This document shows, in pieces, positions 17,928 to 27,416 of a stretch of 64,000 bases of DNA (positions within the stretch are counted from its first letter, which is position 1; every line of letters begins with the position of its first letter). The DNA comes from Paenibacillus sp. PCH8 (GTDB lineage: Bacteria; Bacillota; Bacilli; Paenibacillales; Paenibacillaceae): NCBI RefSeq assembly GCF_002968835.1, contig NZ_PKQK01000001.1:434001-498000 (forward strand), in the 5' to 3' direction. A program made the position numbers and the translations under genes. The notes below the pieces were generated by a model, which saw only the letters and a list, made by a program, of their open reading frames with translations, searched no databases and was not told the DNA's origin.

Positions 17928-19211
17928 TTATTTATTGTTCGCAAGTACAGATTCGGCGTTCTTGCGGAATGTTTCTGCTGCCTGTTCGGGTGTGATCTTA
18001 CCAAAGTTCAACTCTTCAACCACATCGGCCAGAGAAGAGATGACTTCAGGTGAACCAACCGGTGGTGGTGAGCTCATTGGCGAAGCCTTGGGCTCCATAG
18101 CTGCCACGAATTCAAAGACTTGTTTCGTTGCATCACTCAGCTCAGGTGCAATCGCTTCTTTGATTTTTCCGGAGATCGGTACACCGCGCTCACCTTTGAT
18201 CAGTTTGTTGGCTTCCTCATCATTCACCCAGAAATCGATGAATTTCGCTGCTTCTTCCTTCGCTTTGGAGTTAGACGTTACACCCCAGTACATACTTGGT
18301 TGCATATAAAGTCCCTTTTCCATATCCGGACCTGGCATCGGAGCAATTTCGAGTGGACGGTTCGCAACCTGCTGTAACGCTACGAATTGGTTCGACCACT
18401 GCCATACACCGATCCCTTTTTCCTTCACCAGATCCGATTCTTCAATGATACCCTTCGTTTGGTTGGCTACATCCGGTGTAGGCGCTGCTCCCTGCTCGAT
18501 CATGCGGCGCATAAGTCCAAAGAATTCAACGAACAATTGGTCATCATCATAACCAAGACCAGTTCCTTCCGCATTGTAAAGCGAGTGCCCTTTGGTACGT
18601 AGGAAATAGTGGAAGAAGATATCCGGAGCTACGCCTCCATCCAAATACAGACCCTTCTCTGCGGCTTGTTTACCCAGCGCTTCGTACGATTCCCATGTCA
18701 TATTTTCGGGCATGGCATTCGCTCCTGCTTTTTGAAGCAGAGCCGGGTCATATTGGAAGCCCAGAACGTTAACACCGGCAGGTACACCGTATTGTTTGCC
18801 ATTAATGACGCCTGTGCTAATTACATTCTCGGACACATCGTCCACTTTGATCTGGTTGCCCAGATACGGTGCCAGATCCTCAAGCTGACCATTCTGTGCA
18901 TATTGGCTGATGTAGGAGATATCCATTTGAACAATATCAGGCAACTGATTTGCTGCTGCTTGTGGGGCAAGCTTCTTCCAATAGTCATCAAATGAAGCAT
19001 ATTCCACGTCAATTTTAACTTTCGGGTTTTTCGATTTGTATAGGTCGATAACCTTCTGTGTATATTCATGCCGTGCATCCGAACCCCACCATGCGATTCG
19101 TAAAGTAACTGATCCATCCGAAGATCCTTGTTCGCTTCCTCCACCTGAGCTACATGCCGCTGTAAAAACGAGCAGCGCAGCCATCATCAGGAATATTGCC
19201 TTTTTCACCAT
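17928..19211 (-). CDS. Extracellular sugar-binding lipoprotein (family 1)
   Basis: Binding protein of 427 aa. The signal peptide 'KKAIFLMMAALLVFTAACSS' ends in a lipobox (Cys20), followed by a Gly/Ser linker and a mature domain that opens 'VTLRIAWWGSDARHEYTQKVIDLY', typical of the CUT1 solute-binding family. It captures an oligosaccharide outside the membrane and delivers it to the permeases encoded downstream. A GGGGAG site precedes the ATG. It heads the transport operon, behind a terminator (19351-19400) and next to a consensus CcpA site (19268-19281), so it should be repressed on preferred sugars and activated by the adjacent AraC-type regulator. Confidence 0.94.
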   Translation of the reverse strand: MVKKAIFLMMAALLVFTAACSSGGGSEQGSSDGSVTLRIAWWGSDARHEYTQKVIDLYKSKNPKVKIDVEYASFDDYWKKLAPQAAANQLPDIVQMDISYISQYAQNGQLEDLAPYLGNQIKVDDVSENVISTGVINGKQYGVPAGVNVLGFQYDPALLQKAGANAMPENMTWESYEALGKQAAEKGLYLDGGVAPDIFFHYFLRTKGHSLYNAEGTGLGYDDDQLFVEFFGLMRRMIEQGAAPTPDVANQTKGIIEESDLVKEKGIGVWQWSNQFVALQQVANRPLEIAPMPGPDMEKGLYMQPSMYWGVTSNSKAKEEAAKFIDFWVNDEEANKLIKGERGVPISGKIKEAIAPELSDATKQVFEFVAAMEPKASPMSSPPPVGSPEVISSLADVVEELNFGKITPEQAAETFRKNAESVLANNK

Positions 19212-19267
19212 GCCAATCTCCCCTTTTATGTTGATATGGTTGTGTGAACGAGTTATCTTCTCGTTTC

Positions 19268-19281
19268 TGATAACGCTTTCA
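19268..19281 (-). promoter_or_regulatory. CcpA binding site (cre)
   Basis: TGAAAGCGTTATCA on the minus strand fits the cre consensus TGWAARCGYTWNCW at every position. It lies 57-70 nt upstream of the sugar-binding protein ATG, where a bound CcpA would block the promoter or early elongation. Confidence 0.78.
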
Positions 19282-19350
19282 CAAACTTGTTAATGTCATT
19301 TTCGCAAATGTACGACCAGAGTTGAATACACAAAACCGTCTTGTTGGTTC

Positions 19351-19400
19351 AAAAAACAGAGGAGGACAACAGCACACCTCACGGCGCTGTATATCCTCCC
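19351..19400 (-). terminator. Terminator after the two-component genes
   Basis: On the minus strand GGGAGGATATACAGC pairs, with a bulge, with GCTGTTGTCCTCC, followed by a run of Ts. It separates the regulator pair from the transport operon. Confidence 0.75.
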
Positions 19401-19431
19401 CAGACTAGGAAACCAGATTGGTAGTCCATTG

Positions 19432-20985
19432 TTATATGCCGATTCTACGGAATTCGGTAGGTGTCATACCGGTCCACTTTTTGAACACCTGACTGAAATA
19501 TTGCGAGTTCCCCCCGAATCCGAACAAATCGGCAAGCTCGAACACCTTCACATCCCCACCTCTGCGAATATGATCACAGGCTCGTTCAATCCGAAGCCGA
19601 TTCACGTAGTTGGAGAAATTCTCACCTGTGACTTTTTTGAAAATTTTGCCGAGGTAGTCGGGATTCATATACAGCATCTGATGGGCGACCCCATTGAGCG
19701 AGAGATCTGCCTCTCCATAGTGACGATCCACAATATCCATCATTTTCTCCACGGCTGAAGACTGGCGACTGATATGGTTCTTATAATAACCGGTGGTTAA
19801 TCGGGCAGCGCTGCTGGCCACAAAGGATTTCAAACCAGATAACGTATCCATATGCGGCAGCTCGGCCATACGCTGGGTGAATTCCGTTGCCTCCTCAGGT
19901 GGACAGACATGAATCATCGCGGAATACAGCTGTACCACATACGAGCGAGTCACCTCAATTTCCAGCTGCTGACCCGACAACTGCTCGAACAGACGATCCA
20001 CCTCTGCCGCGGTTTCCTCGGTATTGCCTGATTTGATCAACTGACACAACTGTTCAGCATCCTGTTCTACATGTACTCCGTCACATTCTCCAGCCAGAAC
20101 CAGATCATTCTTCGTAATCAATTTGCTTTCACCAATAAAGAAGCGATGGTTCAGATATTGCATTGCCTCACGAAACAACCGGCGGGACTGGATCATTCCA
20201 TCTGCTTCACTCAGCGCAGCGGTCACTTCCAATTTGTATAACCTAGTAAACGCCGCCCGAACTTCTTCAATACTCTCCTTCAGTCTGGCAGGATCAGCTG
20301 AATCCGCGAGTAAAATCAGGAGATTACCTTCAATCGTTGTGCTTAACAGCACATGAGGAAGCAGATCGCTGGCGATATTTTTGATGGCAAATAAGTGACT
20401 ATAATCATGTTCATCTGCAATCCGTAACAGCAGCAAGCGCACCGCACTCTCTCCGAGTTCCAGATTGAACAGCTCCTGATAATACTCCAGATCAACCGGC
20501 CCATAGGTACGGTTGGTCATGAATTCCAGCAAAAATTGCTCTTTCACATGCGGAAGGACTCGTTGCAATCGTTGTTTCATCTCACCGGCGACATGCTCCT
20601 TCACCTGGGCATCCTGATGTTCCTGCAACAGTTCAGTTAACGCATCATGGATTTGATTCTCATTACAGGGCTTGAGCAAATAATGCTTCACCCCATATTG
20701 CATCGCCCTGCGGGCATACTCGAATTCCTTATAACCGGATAACATGATGAAACGAAGCCCCGGGTATGCTTCGGATGCCTTCTCTATGAGTCCGAGACCA
20801 TCCAGACCTGGCATCGAAATATCCGTTATGATAATATCGGGTCTCGACTGCCCGATTTTGTCCAATGCTTCGATCCCGTTCCTCGCCGTATCCACCAGTT
20901 CCGTACCTGCCGCTGCCCAATCGACCACTTGGGAAATTCCCTCCAGAATGACACGTTCATCATCTACGAGCATCACTTTGTACAT
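19432..20985 (-). CDS. AraC-type response regulator (YesN-like)
   Basis: Response regulator of 517 aa. The N-terminal receiver has 'MLVDDER', the phosphorylated Asp in 'PDIIITDISMPGLDG' and a conserved Lys ('YLLKPCNE'). A ~270-residue linker follows, and the last ~100 residues are an AraC double helix-turn-helix ('MNPDYLGKIFKKVTGENFSNYV...FGFGGNSQYFSQVFKK', shown in part). It is paired with the kinase at 20960-22747 and overlaps its end. The start at 20985 lies 8 nt after AGAGGA, against 2 nt for the ATG at 20991. It probably activates the sugar operon directly downstream. Confidence 0.93.
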   Translation of the reverse strand: MYKVMLVDDERVILEGISQVVDWAAAGTELVDTARNGIEALDKIGQSRPDIIITDISMPGLDGLGLIEKASEAYPGLRFIMLSGYKEFEYARRAMQYGVKHYLLKPCNENQIHDALTELLQEHQDAQVKEHVAGEMKQRLQRVLPHVKEQFLLEFMTNRTYGPVDLEYYQELFNLELGESAVRLLLLRIADEHDYSHLFAIKNIASDLLPHVLLSTTIEGNLLILLADSADPARLKESIEEVRAAFTRLYKLEVTAALSEADGMIQSRRLFREAMQYLNHRFFIGESKLITKNDLVLAGECDGVHVEQDAEQLCQLIKSGNTEETAAEVDRLFEQLSGQQLEIEVTRSYVVQLYSAMIHVCPPEEATEFTQRMAELPHMDTLSGLKSFVASSAARLTTGYYKNHISRQSSAVEKMMDIVDRHYGEADLSLNGVAHQMLYMNPDYLGKIFKKVTGENFSNYVNRLRIERACDHIRRGGDVKVFELADLFGFGGNSQYFSQVFKKWTGMTPTEFRRIGI

Positions 20986-22747
20986 CGTCATCGTCCTCTC
21001 TAATCCAAGGTATGCTGATCGATACTACAGTTCCTGATCCGGGCTTGCTGCTTATCACCATTTCCCCTTCTTCACCGAAGGTCAGCCTGAGTCGTTCCTG
21101 AATGTTAGATAATCCTATGCCCTGTCCTCTTGTCTGAATACGCCCTTCGTGTAATTGTTCCAGGAATTCGGGGGTCATCCCAGGCCCATCGTCCGTCACT
21201 TCAATGATCACCTTGTCTCCATCGGCTCTCGCCCGAATCCGAATCCGGCACGGATCAATGCTTGGTTCAAGCGCGTAATGGATGGCATTCTCCACCAGAG
21301 GCTGCAACGTTAGCTTTGGAATGCGGGCTGTCCCCACCTCAGGTGCAATGTCCATGTCAAAATCAAGCCTTTCCTCAAACCTAGTGCGCTGAATCGTCAC
21401 ATAACTGCGAACAATATCCAGTTCCCTTTCCAGCGTAATCCACTTCTCGGACATATTCACCGAGCTGCGCAGCAGAAATCCCAGCGCCTCAACCATTTCC
21501 GAGATCTGACGCTGCTTCTGCACTTTGGCCAGCCAGTTAATCGACTCCAGCGTATTGTATAGAAAATGCGGGTTAATCTGCGCCTGAAGCGCTTTCAACT
21601 CTGTTTCGCGAATCACGAGCTGTTTCGCATAATTCTCGTCAATCAATTCTCGTATCCGTTGAAGCATCATCTTGAATGTACGATGCAGCAGTCCCACTTC
21701 ATTCTGTGGAGATATCGGCACATTGCCAAGGGCAGCCTCTTCCAACTTATCCAGATCGCCTTTTTCGATATTACGCATCTTCTTAATCAATTGCGCAATC
21801 GGGTGGGTAATACTGCGGGAGAATCTCGCTCCAATGATGAGTGCAGCCAGAAAAATCATGATAAAGATGACCGTTACCAGCTGTTTGACAAACTGGATCT
21901 GTTTAAACATCTGGTCAAACGGTGTGGTGTACAGATACGTCCAATCCGTATAGGAAGAATGGGCACGGGCAACAAAGTATCTCCCTTGCTCAAACATGGC
22001 AATTCCGTAGGGCTGGGTTCGTTTCAGTTCCGAGTCGATCTCAGCTTCGCTGACCGCTGATTCTGCTGGATAGATCACTTCTTTGCCATCCGTAATCAGT
22101 AACTGGGAGTCTTCCGCCGGGTGTTGCATCTGATCTTGTACAATACGATCCAGACGTACACGGATAATCAATGTTCCAAGCTTCTCCAGTGTGAACGCTC
22201 CGCCAGTAAAGGATTTCACCTGCCGAACAGACAAAAGTCTGGACTGTTTGTCCCCGCTGGTGTGCCAGGCATTGGAGCCGGAGTATTGCTGCCCCAGTGC
22301 AACCAGTTCCTTCTGCTTCGACTCCGAGATTCCCTCCCGATTTCCTGCAGCCATAATGTTATTATCATTATCGATAAATAGCATGGAATAGACGTATTTC
22401 TCTGAACCCGCGTAAGATACTAAACGGTTGGTGATTTTTTTGCGGAGACCATTTTTCTCGTAACTTGTTTCAGCCTTCTTCAGTTGGAGTAGATATTGCT
22501 GGAGCGGCTCGTCAGACATCACCTTAAAGGACAGATTGGATACCTCACGCAGCTGATTCTCGATGCCCACCGAAGACATATTCAGGACCTGTGAGGATTT
22601 CTCGTAGATCTGACGGTCATAGATACTGAACACATAGCGGAGCACGGATACATAGAACGTGAAGCTGATCAACATCAGGAAGCCGATTAGAAGAATAGTT
22701 TTGTGATGGATGGGCAGTGTTGTGAAAGCGTTCTTAATTTTGTTCAC
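20960..22747 (-). CDS. Sensor histidine kinase (YesM-like)
   Basis: Membrane sensor of 595 aa. It has a helix near 17-38, an extracellular dCache-like region, a second helix near 290-310, a HAMP domain, then the His_kinase domain with 'QINPHFLYNTLESINWLAKV' (phosphorylated His) and an ATPase domain with 'DDGPGMTPEF' and 'GIGLSNIQERL'. YesM-type kinases sense extracellular sugars, often through the solute-binding protein, and phosphorylate the AraC regulator encoded next. The start is GTG at 22747, 8 nt after AAAGGAG. The regulator gene overlaps its 3' end by 26 bp. Confidence 0.92.
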   Translation of the reverse strand: MNKIKNAFTTLPIHHKTILLIGFLMLISFTFYVSVLRYVFSIYDRQIYEKSSQVLNMSSVGIENQLREVSNLSFKVMSDEPLQQYLLQLKKAETSYEKNGLRKKITNRLVSYAGSEKYVYSMLFIDNDNNIMAAGNREGISESKQKELVALGQQYSGSNAWHTSGDKQSRLLSVRQVKSFTGGAFTLEKLGTLIIRVRLDRIVQDQMQHPAEDSQLLITDGKEVIYPAESAVSEAEIDSELKRTQPYGIAMFEQGRYFVARAHSSYTDWTYLYTTPFDQMFKQIQFVKQLVTVIFIMIFLAALIIGARFSRSITHPIAQLIKKMRNIEKGDLDKLEEAALGNVPISPQNEVGLLHRTFKMMLQRIRELIDENYAKQLVIRETELKALQAQINPHFLYNTLESINWLAKVQKQRQISEMVEALGFLLRSSVNMSEKWITLERELDIVRSYVTIQRTRFEERLDFDMDIAPEVGTARIPKLTLQPLVENAIHYALEPSIDPCRIRIRARADGDKVIIEVTDDGPGMTPEFLEQLHEGRIQTRGQGIGLSNIQERLRLTFGEEGEMVISSKPGSGTVVSISIPWIREDDDDVQSDARR

Positions 22748-23119
22748 TCCAAGCGCTCCTTTGGCATGCGAAGGGTGCGGTCATTCTATGGGTTAGCAAC
22801 TATATTGTAAGTTATTTTCATATTTACACATCCATGGTCATCTGACAAGTCATATTTATGCAACTTTCAGGTCATTAGAGATGGTATCGAATTGCATATT
22901 TGCTGAAAATAGCAAAGAGCAGCCTGCTCGTAATTGTTGGGCCGACTGCTTCCAAATCCATCACATATGAAAAAGAGATCCCTCCAGCGGCTTCCTCCAG
23001 AAAGCTAAGTTGTCAGCTGAATCGCACCGCGTGCAGCTTCCTGTAAGCGGTAACCTGCTTGATACCAAGGGTGGTCAGCCACATGTTAAGACAGAAACCT
23101 CATTTAACCATTCCAGTTT
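22748..23119. other. Intergenic stretch upstream of the kinase gene
   Basis: AT-rich region that should hold the promoter of the kinase/regulator pair. No clear promoter, operator or small gene was identified in it. It runs into the 198-bp repeat at 23120. Confidence 0.4.
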
Positions 23120-23317
23120 CTAACGAACCTCACACGCCTTATTTGGGTGATTTTCGAGTGTTGAGAAACGTAACGAATCTCAGCAACGCTATTTCATCCG
23201 AAATTGGCTAAAATAGAAGAGTTCAAGCCTAATACATGAGAATAGCGCGTCTCAGGTTCGTTACGTTTTTAAAAGGCTAAAATACCTCCAATAGCGTTAC
23301 CTCAGTTCGTTAGCCAC
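23120..23317 (-). repeat. 198-bp four-module repeat, copy A
   Basis: Contains four modules: TAACGAACCTCACACGCC (23121 on), AACGTAACGAATCTCAGC (23167 on), AATAGCGCGTCTCAGGTTCG (23241 on) and AATAGCGTTACCTCAGTTCG (23289 on). Modules 2 and 3 are near-perfect inverted copies, and 1 and 4 pair at their outer TAACGAA/TTCGTTA ends, so the whole can fold on itself. Its reverse complement matches copy B (41899-42096) over the same length, and copy C (56875-57071) more loosely. Confidence 0.85.
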
Positions 23318-23343
23318 AGTAATGTATCCAAAACAGAAAACAG

Positions 23344-23447
23344 AAAAGGGACGAAGCAAGAAATATCTCTGCTTCGTCCCTTTTGCATCTGTCGGTGTTG
23401 TTGCTTTTCGCCAACATGTTCTTTAAGGGCTTTGGAGAAGCCCTTTT
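23344..23447. terminator. Two hairpins downstream of the SGNH hydrolase gene
   Basis: A 15-bp perfect stem (23344-23358 with 23370-23384; AAAAGGGACGAAGCA and its complement) with poly-T on both strands, and a second 8-bp stem AAGGGCTT/AAGCCCTT (23425-23432 with 23438-23445). They end transcription of the minus-strand hydrolase gene. Confidence 0.78.
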
Positions 23448-23494
23448 ATCTTTATTAATTCATAATATATTCTTATTGCGTAATGAGTTTTCGT

Positions 23495-24817
23495 TTACGG
23501 ATTTACAAAAACCGTTCTCAGCTTGGCAACGTATTGCACGTCAAAACCAAGACCTTCGGCTACCATGGCAACAGGTACATACGTTTTGGACTCTTTGCCT
23601 ACCTTGTTCAGGAATGCAGGTGTATCCACGGTAACGGATGCTCCGTTGACCTTAACCGCATTGGATCCAATCTTCACGGCTACCTTCCGGTCGCCGTATG
23701 TAATCGTGGCAGTGGATGTTTGGTTATCCCACACCGTTGTTGCACCTACAGCGTTCACGATATCCTGAATCGCAACGAAGTTTTTGCCGTTACGGATAAT
23801 CGGTTTGTACGGTGTATTCAATGTTTTACCACTCACGATAATATTCATTGGTTCACCTGTAGCAGGTGCGGCCAGCTTGGTGTAATCTCCCCAGATCGTT
23901 TGGGCAAAGACTTCAGCAATGGCCGCATATCCGAATTGATTTGGGTGGAAATCACGGTCTTTGATCATATGTGTCATGGTGCCTTCTCCGCCAATAAACT
24001 CCTTGGCTACGTGTGCGACTTGGACATCAATACCCTGAGTCGTGAATTGTGCTGCGATTCCGTCAATAGTCGTGGTGAAGCCTTTGGATGCCTCCATGAG
24101 TTTCGCGTAAAGTGCCTTACCTGCTACTTCTGGCATCGGTTGATACTGATCGGCAATCACAATTTTGGCTGTCGGGTTAATTTCATGAATGTCATTAATC
24201 GTTGCACTAATATTGGTTGTATATGTTGCGAGCAATTCTTTTACTTTCTCTTGCAGTTCCTGATCACTCAATTTGTCTGCTGTACCGAGAAGCTCAGACA
24301 CATCATTGCCTCCAATAGTGATTGCAACCAGATTGGCCTGTGCGATGCTCTCCCGAATGGCAGCTGTATTGGCCCCCATCTGTCCTGCTCTTGGATCGGG
24401 AAGACTAGATTGAATGGCTTCGGAAGTGAGCGTCTCGCCATCCTTAATCGCAGTGGTGAAGTTTTTCAGGCCGCTGGTTTTCAAGCCGGCAATCCCGTAA
24501 TTGTCCACTTGAGTACGTCCATGCAGCAAACCCTGTTCTTGCAGACGTTCTACATAACCATAAGGCAGCTCTTTTGTGTTAGGCTCATAACCTACGGTTA
24601 TGGAATCTCCCAATGTCACGATGCGGAATTCCTTCGTTACCGCTACTGCATCTTTCTTGGCAGTCAGCGCTGTCTCATTATTGCCCGCAGACAATACGCC
24701 CGTTTTGGTGTCCGCGGCGTGTGCAGGCAATGCGGATGATGCGAAGAGCAGCATACCTGCCAGCATGCTGACCGTTAAACCGGCAGCTGTATTTTCCCAT
24801 ATACGTTTACGCTTCAT
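23495..24817 (-). CDS. Secreted SGNH/GDSL hydrolase with C-terminal copper-amine-oxidase-N domain
   Basis: Exported protein of 440 aa. The signal peptide runs to about residue 35 ('ALPAHA|AD'). The SGNH lipase/esterase domain (about 63-300) has 'TLGDSITVGY' (nucleophile Ser), 'YGIAGLKTSG', 'ITIGGNDVSELL' and 'DRDFHPNQFGY' (Asp and His). The last ~110 residues resemble the copper amine oxidase N-terminal domain ('VWDNQTSTATITYGDRKV', 'YVPVAMVAEGLGF'), a module common on secreted Paenibacillus proteins and thought to aid wall or surface association. It is a single-gene unit. Natural substrates are unknown; acyl esters of lipids or polysaccharides are likely. Confidence 0.9.
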   Translation of the reverse strand: MKRKRIWENTAAGLTVSMLAGMLLFASSALPAHAADTKTGVLSAGNNETALTAKKDAVAVTKEFRIVTLGDSITVGYEPNTKELPYGYVERLQEQGLLHGRTQVDNYGIAGLKTSGLKNFTTAIKDGETLTSEAIQSSLPDPRAGQMGANTAAIRESIAQANLVAITIGGNDVSELLGTADKLSDQELQEKVKELLATYTTNISATINDIHEINPTAKIVIADQYQPMPEVAGKALYAKLMEASKGFTTTIDGIAAQFTTQGIDVQVAHVAKEFIGGEGTMTHMIKDRDFHPNQFGYAAIAEVFAQTIWGDYTKLAAPATGEPMNIIVSGKTLNTPYKPIIRNGKNFVAIQDIVNAVGATTVWDNQTSTATITYGDRKVAVKIGSNAVKVNGASVTVDTPAFLNKVGKESKTYVPVAMVAEGLGFDVQYVAKLRTVFVNP

Positions 24818-24954
24818 TCAGGGTAACACTCCTTCTCACAATCTATAATTACACTATTGTATAGTACATCGGTCACTCCAATGACATAAGTTCGTGTACC
24901 TCTATTCTATCATTTAGAACAGGTGTTGTCCTGTCTGCTGAAGGCACGCATGAA

Positions 24955-24986
24955 AGAACAGACTCCCTGAAGAGGGAGCCTGTTCT
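24955..24986 (-). terminator. Terminator after the 96-aa gene
   Basis: 14-bp stem with one mismatch (24955-24968 with 24973-24986; AGAACAG..CTCCCT pairs with AGGGAG..CTGTTCT), followed by TTTC on the minus strand. Confidence 0.7.
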
Positions 24987-25015
24987 TCGTCAAGCCAGTT
25001 ATGCATGTTCAATGG

Positions 25016-25306
25016 TTAGGATTGCGGTTTCTCCGAGTCCTTGGAATTCGAATGGTCTGTGTCGTTCTTAGGTTTGTTCCCGGCCGCTCGCTCCAGATAG
25101 CGATCATAGCGATCATCCACTTCCCGTGCCAACTTCCGGTACTTTAACGTCTCCTCGATAATGGGGTCACGTTCCGTCTGAATCCGCACTTCATATTTGG
25201 GAGGAATGAGCTGGCGTTCCCGCTGACCAGCATCGCCGGACTCTTCCATGTCTCCTTCCGTCAGCATATCTCTAAGCCATCGTTCCAGTTCTTTGGATTC
25301 ATCCAT
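25016..25306 (-). CDS. Hypothetical 96-aa charged protein
   Basis: Small, highly charged, soluble protein with no recognised domain. The N-terminal half is acidic ('DESKELERWLRDMLTEGDMEES'-like, shown in part as LERWLRDMLTEGD), the centre carries 'PPKYEVRIQTERDPII' and 'RKLAREVDDRYDRYLERA', and the tail is polar and probably disordered. The start at 25306 follows AAAGGAG by a normal distance; a longer open frame to 25333 has no site. It lies downstream of the inositol monophosphatase gene on the same strand (137-bp gap) and has a terminator. A helical adaptor-like role is conceivable but unsupported. Confidence 0.7.
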   Translation of the reverse strand: MDESKELERWLRDMLTEGDMEESGDAGQRERQLIPPKYEVRIQTERDPIIEETLKYRKLAREVDDRYDRYLERAAGNKPKNDTDHSNSKDSEKPQS

Positions 25307-25443
25307 TGTTCTCGCTCCTTTAATTAAAGTCATAATGCGTTAAATATTACTATTGTACTTTCACTTCGTTTCTTCAGATGCTTTCTGTCCCCTCCGTTAA
25401 AGTACAATTACAGGTTAGTTAAAGCATCGATGAGTTAATAAAC

Positions 25444-26316
25444 TCACTCCAGACCGGTGGCTTTTGCTTCCTTCAGCACATCCGTCAGGGCGTCATGAAT
25501 TTTGCCATTGCTGGCAATCAGATGACTTACAGACAACTTATAAGGTGATCCAATCGTATCGGTCATTTTGCCGCCGGATTCTTCAACCAGCAGCGCACCT
25601 GCGGCGATATCCCACGGCTTCAGTCCAACTTCGGTGTAAGCGCTGAGGCGTCCTGCGGCAACATAGGCCAGATGAAGGGCAGCCGAACCGCCTGCACGCA
25701 AGTTACGAACTTGCGGAGCCAGAGCCTGCACAGCAGCCATGTTAAGTGGCAACGCATAGGTGGTATCTGCCGGGAAGCCGACTGCAATAAGGCTCTGAGC
25801 CAGTTCCTGCTCGCCAGATACAGTCATCCGGTTTCCGTGAACGTAAGCTCCCTTACCTTTTTCCGCCACAAACAGTTCGTCACGGGAAGGATCGTAGATT
25901 ACGCCAACAATGACTTCACCATGATGAGCCAAAGCGATGGACACTGAATAAAACGGGAATCCATGTACAAAATTCGTCGTCCCGTCTACAGGATCAACAA
26001 TCCAGAGGAACTCTTCTTCCGCTGCTTCTTTCAGCGCTTTGGCCGAGGCTTCCGGTCCGGGTTCAACCCCTTCTTCACCGAGAATGGCATGGTCGGGAAA
26101 ATGGGTCAGAATCAGGCGGCGGATCATCTGCTCCGCTCCTTTATCCACTTCAGTAACCAAATCTTGGGGTGAATACTTGGTTCCCAATTCGCTTACCGTT
26201 CCAAGACGACTTTTGATCCACTCACCAGCTTTGGAAGCGGCATTAATGGCAACAGCAGTATAGCTCTTGCTTGTCACGACATAAGGTATCTTATCCTTTT
26301 CATTCAAAGCGTTCAC
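25444..26316 (-). CDS. Inositol monophosphatase family protein
   Basis: Mg-dependent sugar-phosphate phosphatase family (IMPase/SuhB), 290 aa. The metal-binding motifs are visible: 'ILGEEG' (first Glu), 'WIVDPVDGTTNFVHGFP' (Asp-x-x-Asp-Gly) and 'KPWDIAAGALLVEESGG'. It probably hydrolyses myo-inositol-1-phosphate or a related phosphate (fructose-1,6-bisphosphate or PAP are alternatives in this family). The start is a GTG at 26316 with only a weak purine-rich site (AAAGTAGA), and no in-frame ATG follows nearby, so the N-terminus is uncertain. Confidence 0.9.
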   Translation of the reverse strand: MNALNEKDKIPYVVTSKSYTAVAINAASKAGEWIKSRLGTVSELGTKYSPQDLVTEVDKGAEQMIRRLILTHFPDHAILGEEGVEPGPEASAKALKEAAEEEFLWIVDPVDGTTNFVHGFPFYSVSIALAHHGEVIVGVIYDPSRDELFVAEKGKGAYVHGNRMTVSGEQELAQSLIAVGFPADTTYALPLNMAAVQALAPQVRNLRAGGSAALHLAYVAAGRLSAYTEVGLKPWDIAAGALLVEESGGKMTDTIGSPYKLSVSHLIASNGKIHDALTDVLKEAKATGLE

Positions 26317-26414
26317 TCTACTTTCTATATCAATCTACGAAAAGTTGAAATACTTGTTAGAAGTATACGCCCCACAGGTCGTAAAGTTTCTTGTTGCCCA
26401 GGCCCCTTTTGGCA

Positions 26415-27416
26415 CTACGGATGAATCCTCACGGTAGACTCGTCCACCCACTCCACACCCTCTTCGTGATAGAATGCCAGCTGCTGCATCAGCCCTACGA
26501 GGGCCTCATCCTTGCGTTTCGCTTCGATCATCACATCAAGTGCCGGCGTATCCGCTGCGATATGACGCAAGAAGTCGAGCAATGGTCCTACTTCCACACC
26601 ATCTGCATGACCTCGCAGATCCTTCTCACTCTTGGGACTGGACACATGAATTTTGGGCCGCAATGGCTGATCTGCCGGTGAATCGGCCTGTGCAAGCGGG
26701 GAATCCCACGTCTTCATGATATCAGCCCACAGATCCCAAGGTTGCTCACCTTCATTGTTCACCCACTGGTGATGAATATCCAGCACCATAGGTAATCCCA
26801 AGCGCTGACATACAGCAAGTGTCTCAGGCATGTTGAATGTTTTGTCATCATTTTCGAGTGTGAGTCGCTCCTGAATATCCCGATCCAGCTTCATAAAGTT
26901 ATCTTCGAAACGAAGCGCCGCCGAAGGCTTGTCCCCGTATGCACCACCAATATGTACATTGTTCTTGGCAGTGGCATTCAGACCCATGGCATCCAGCATC
27001 CGAACATGATGACGAAGATCGCGAATCGAGTTGCGCAGAACTTCCTCTCGAGGCGTACTAAGTACGGTAAAATGATCGGGATGAAAGGACACACGCATAT
27101 TGTTCGCCTTCACAAAATCACCAACGGCAGCAAAATCCTGCTCCAGAGCAGGGAACGGGTCCCAGTCACTCAAGTCCTGATGTGTAGCCAGTGGAATTAA
27201 TTTGGAAGAGAAGCGATATACATGAATATGGCTGCCCTTGTTGTGCCGGAGCAAACGTAATGTATTGTGCAGGTTCTCGGCTGCAATCCGTTCCAGCTTG
27301 CGGATGGCTGCTTCCCTGTCTTCGATTTTGTTGAAACTGGACATAGTCATGGTCCGGGAAGGTGAGGCGTTCTCCACAAGCACGGACATTGCCACGTAAC
27401 CAAAACGTACGAGCAT
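26415..27416 (-). CDS. uvsE: UV DNA damage endonuclease UvsE (UVDE)
   Basis: TIM-barrel nuclease of 333 aa that nicks DNA 5' to UV photoproducts in the alternative excision repair route, relevant to spore survival. The start 'MLVRFGYVAMSV' and the segments 'LRHNKGSHIHVYRFSSKLIP', 'RVSFHPDHFTVLS', 'NVHIGGAYGDK', 'LENDDKTFN', 'VLDIHHQWVN' and 'MIEAKRKDEAL' supply the expected metal-binding His, Glu and Asp residues. GAGAGGAAG precedes the ATG at 27416; the longer frame to 27458 is not needed. It lies downstream of the 107-aa gene and ddl on the same strand, possibly co-transcribed. Confidence 0.95.
   Translation of the reverse strand: MLVRFGYVAMSVLVENASPSRTMTMSSFNKIEDREAAIRKLERIAAENLHNTLRLLRHNKGSHIHVYRFSSKLIPLATHQDLSDWDPFPALEQDFAAVGDFVKANNMRVSFHPDHFTVLSTPREEVLRNSIRDLRHHVRMLDAMGLNATAKNNVHIGGAYGDKPSAALRFEDNFMKLDRDIQERLTLENDDKTFNMPETLAVCQRLGLPMVLDIHHQWVNNEGEQPWDLWADIMKTWDSPLAQADSPADQPLRPKIHVSSPKSEKDLRGHADGVEVGPLLDFLRHIAADTPALDVMIEAKRKDEALVGLMQQLAFYHEEGVEWVDESTVRIHP

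Noticed and set aside
23483..24739. 418-codon open frame antisense to the SGNH hydrolase
   Set aside because: The minus-strand gene has a signal peptide, catalytic motifs and terminators, while the plus-strand frame is Cys-rich nonsense without a start signal.
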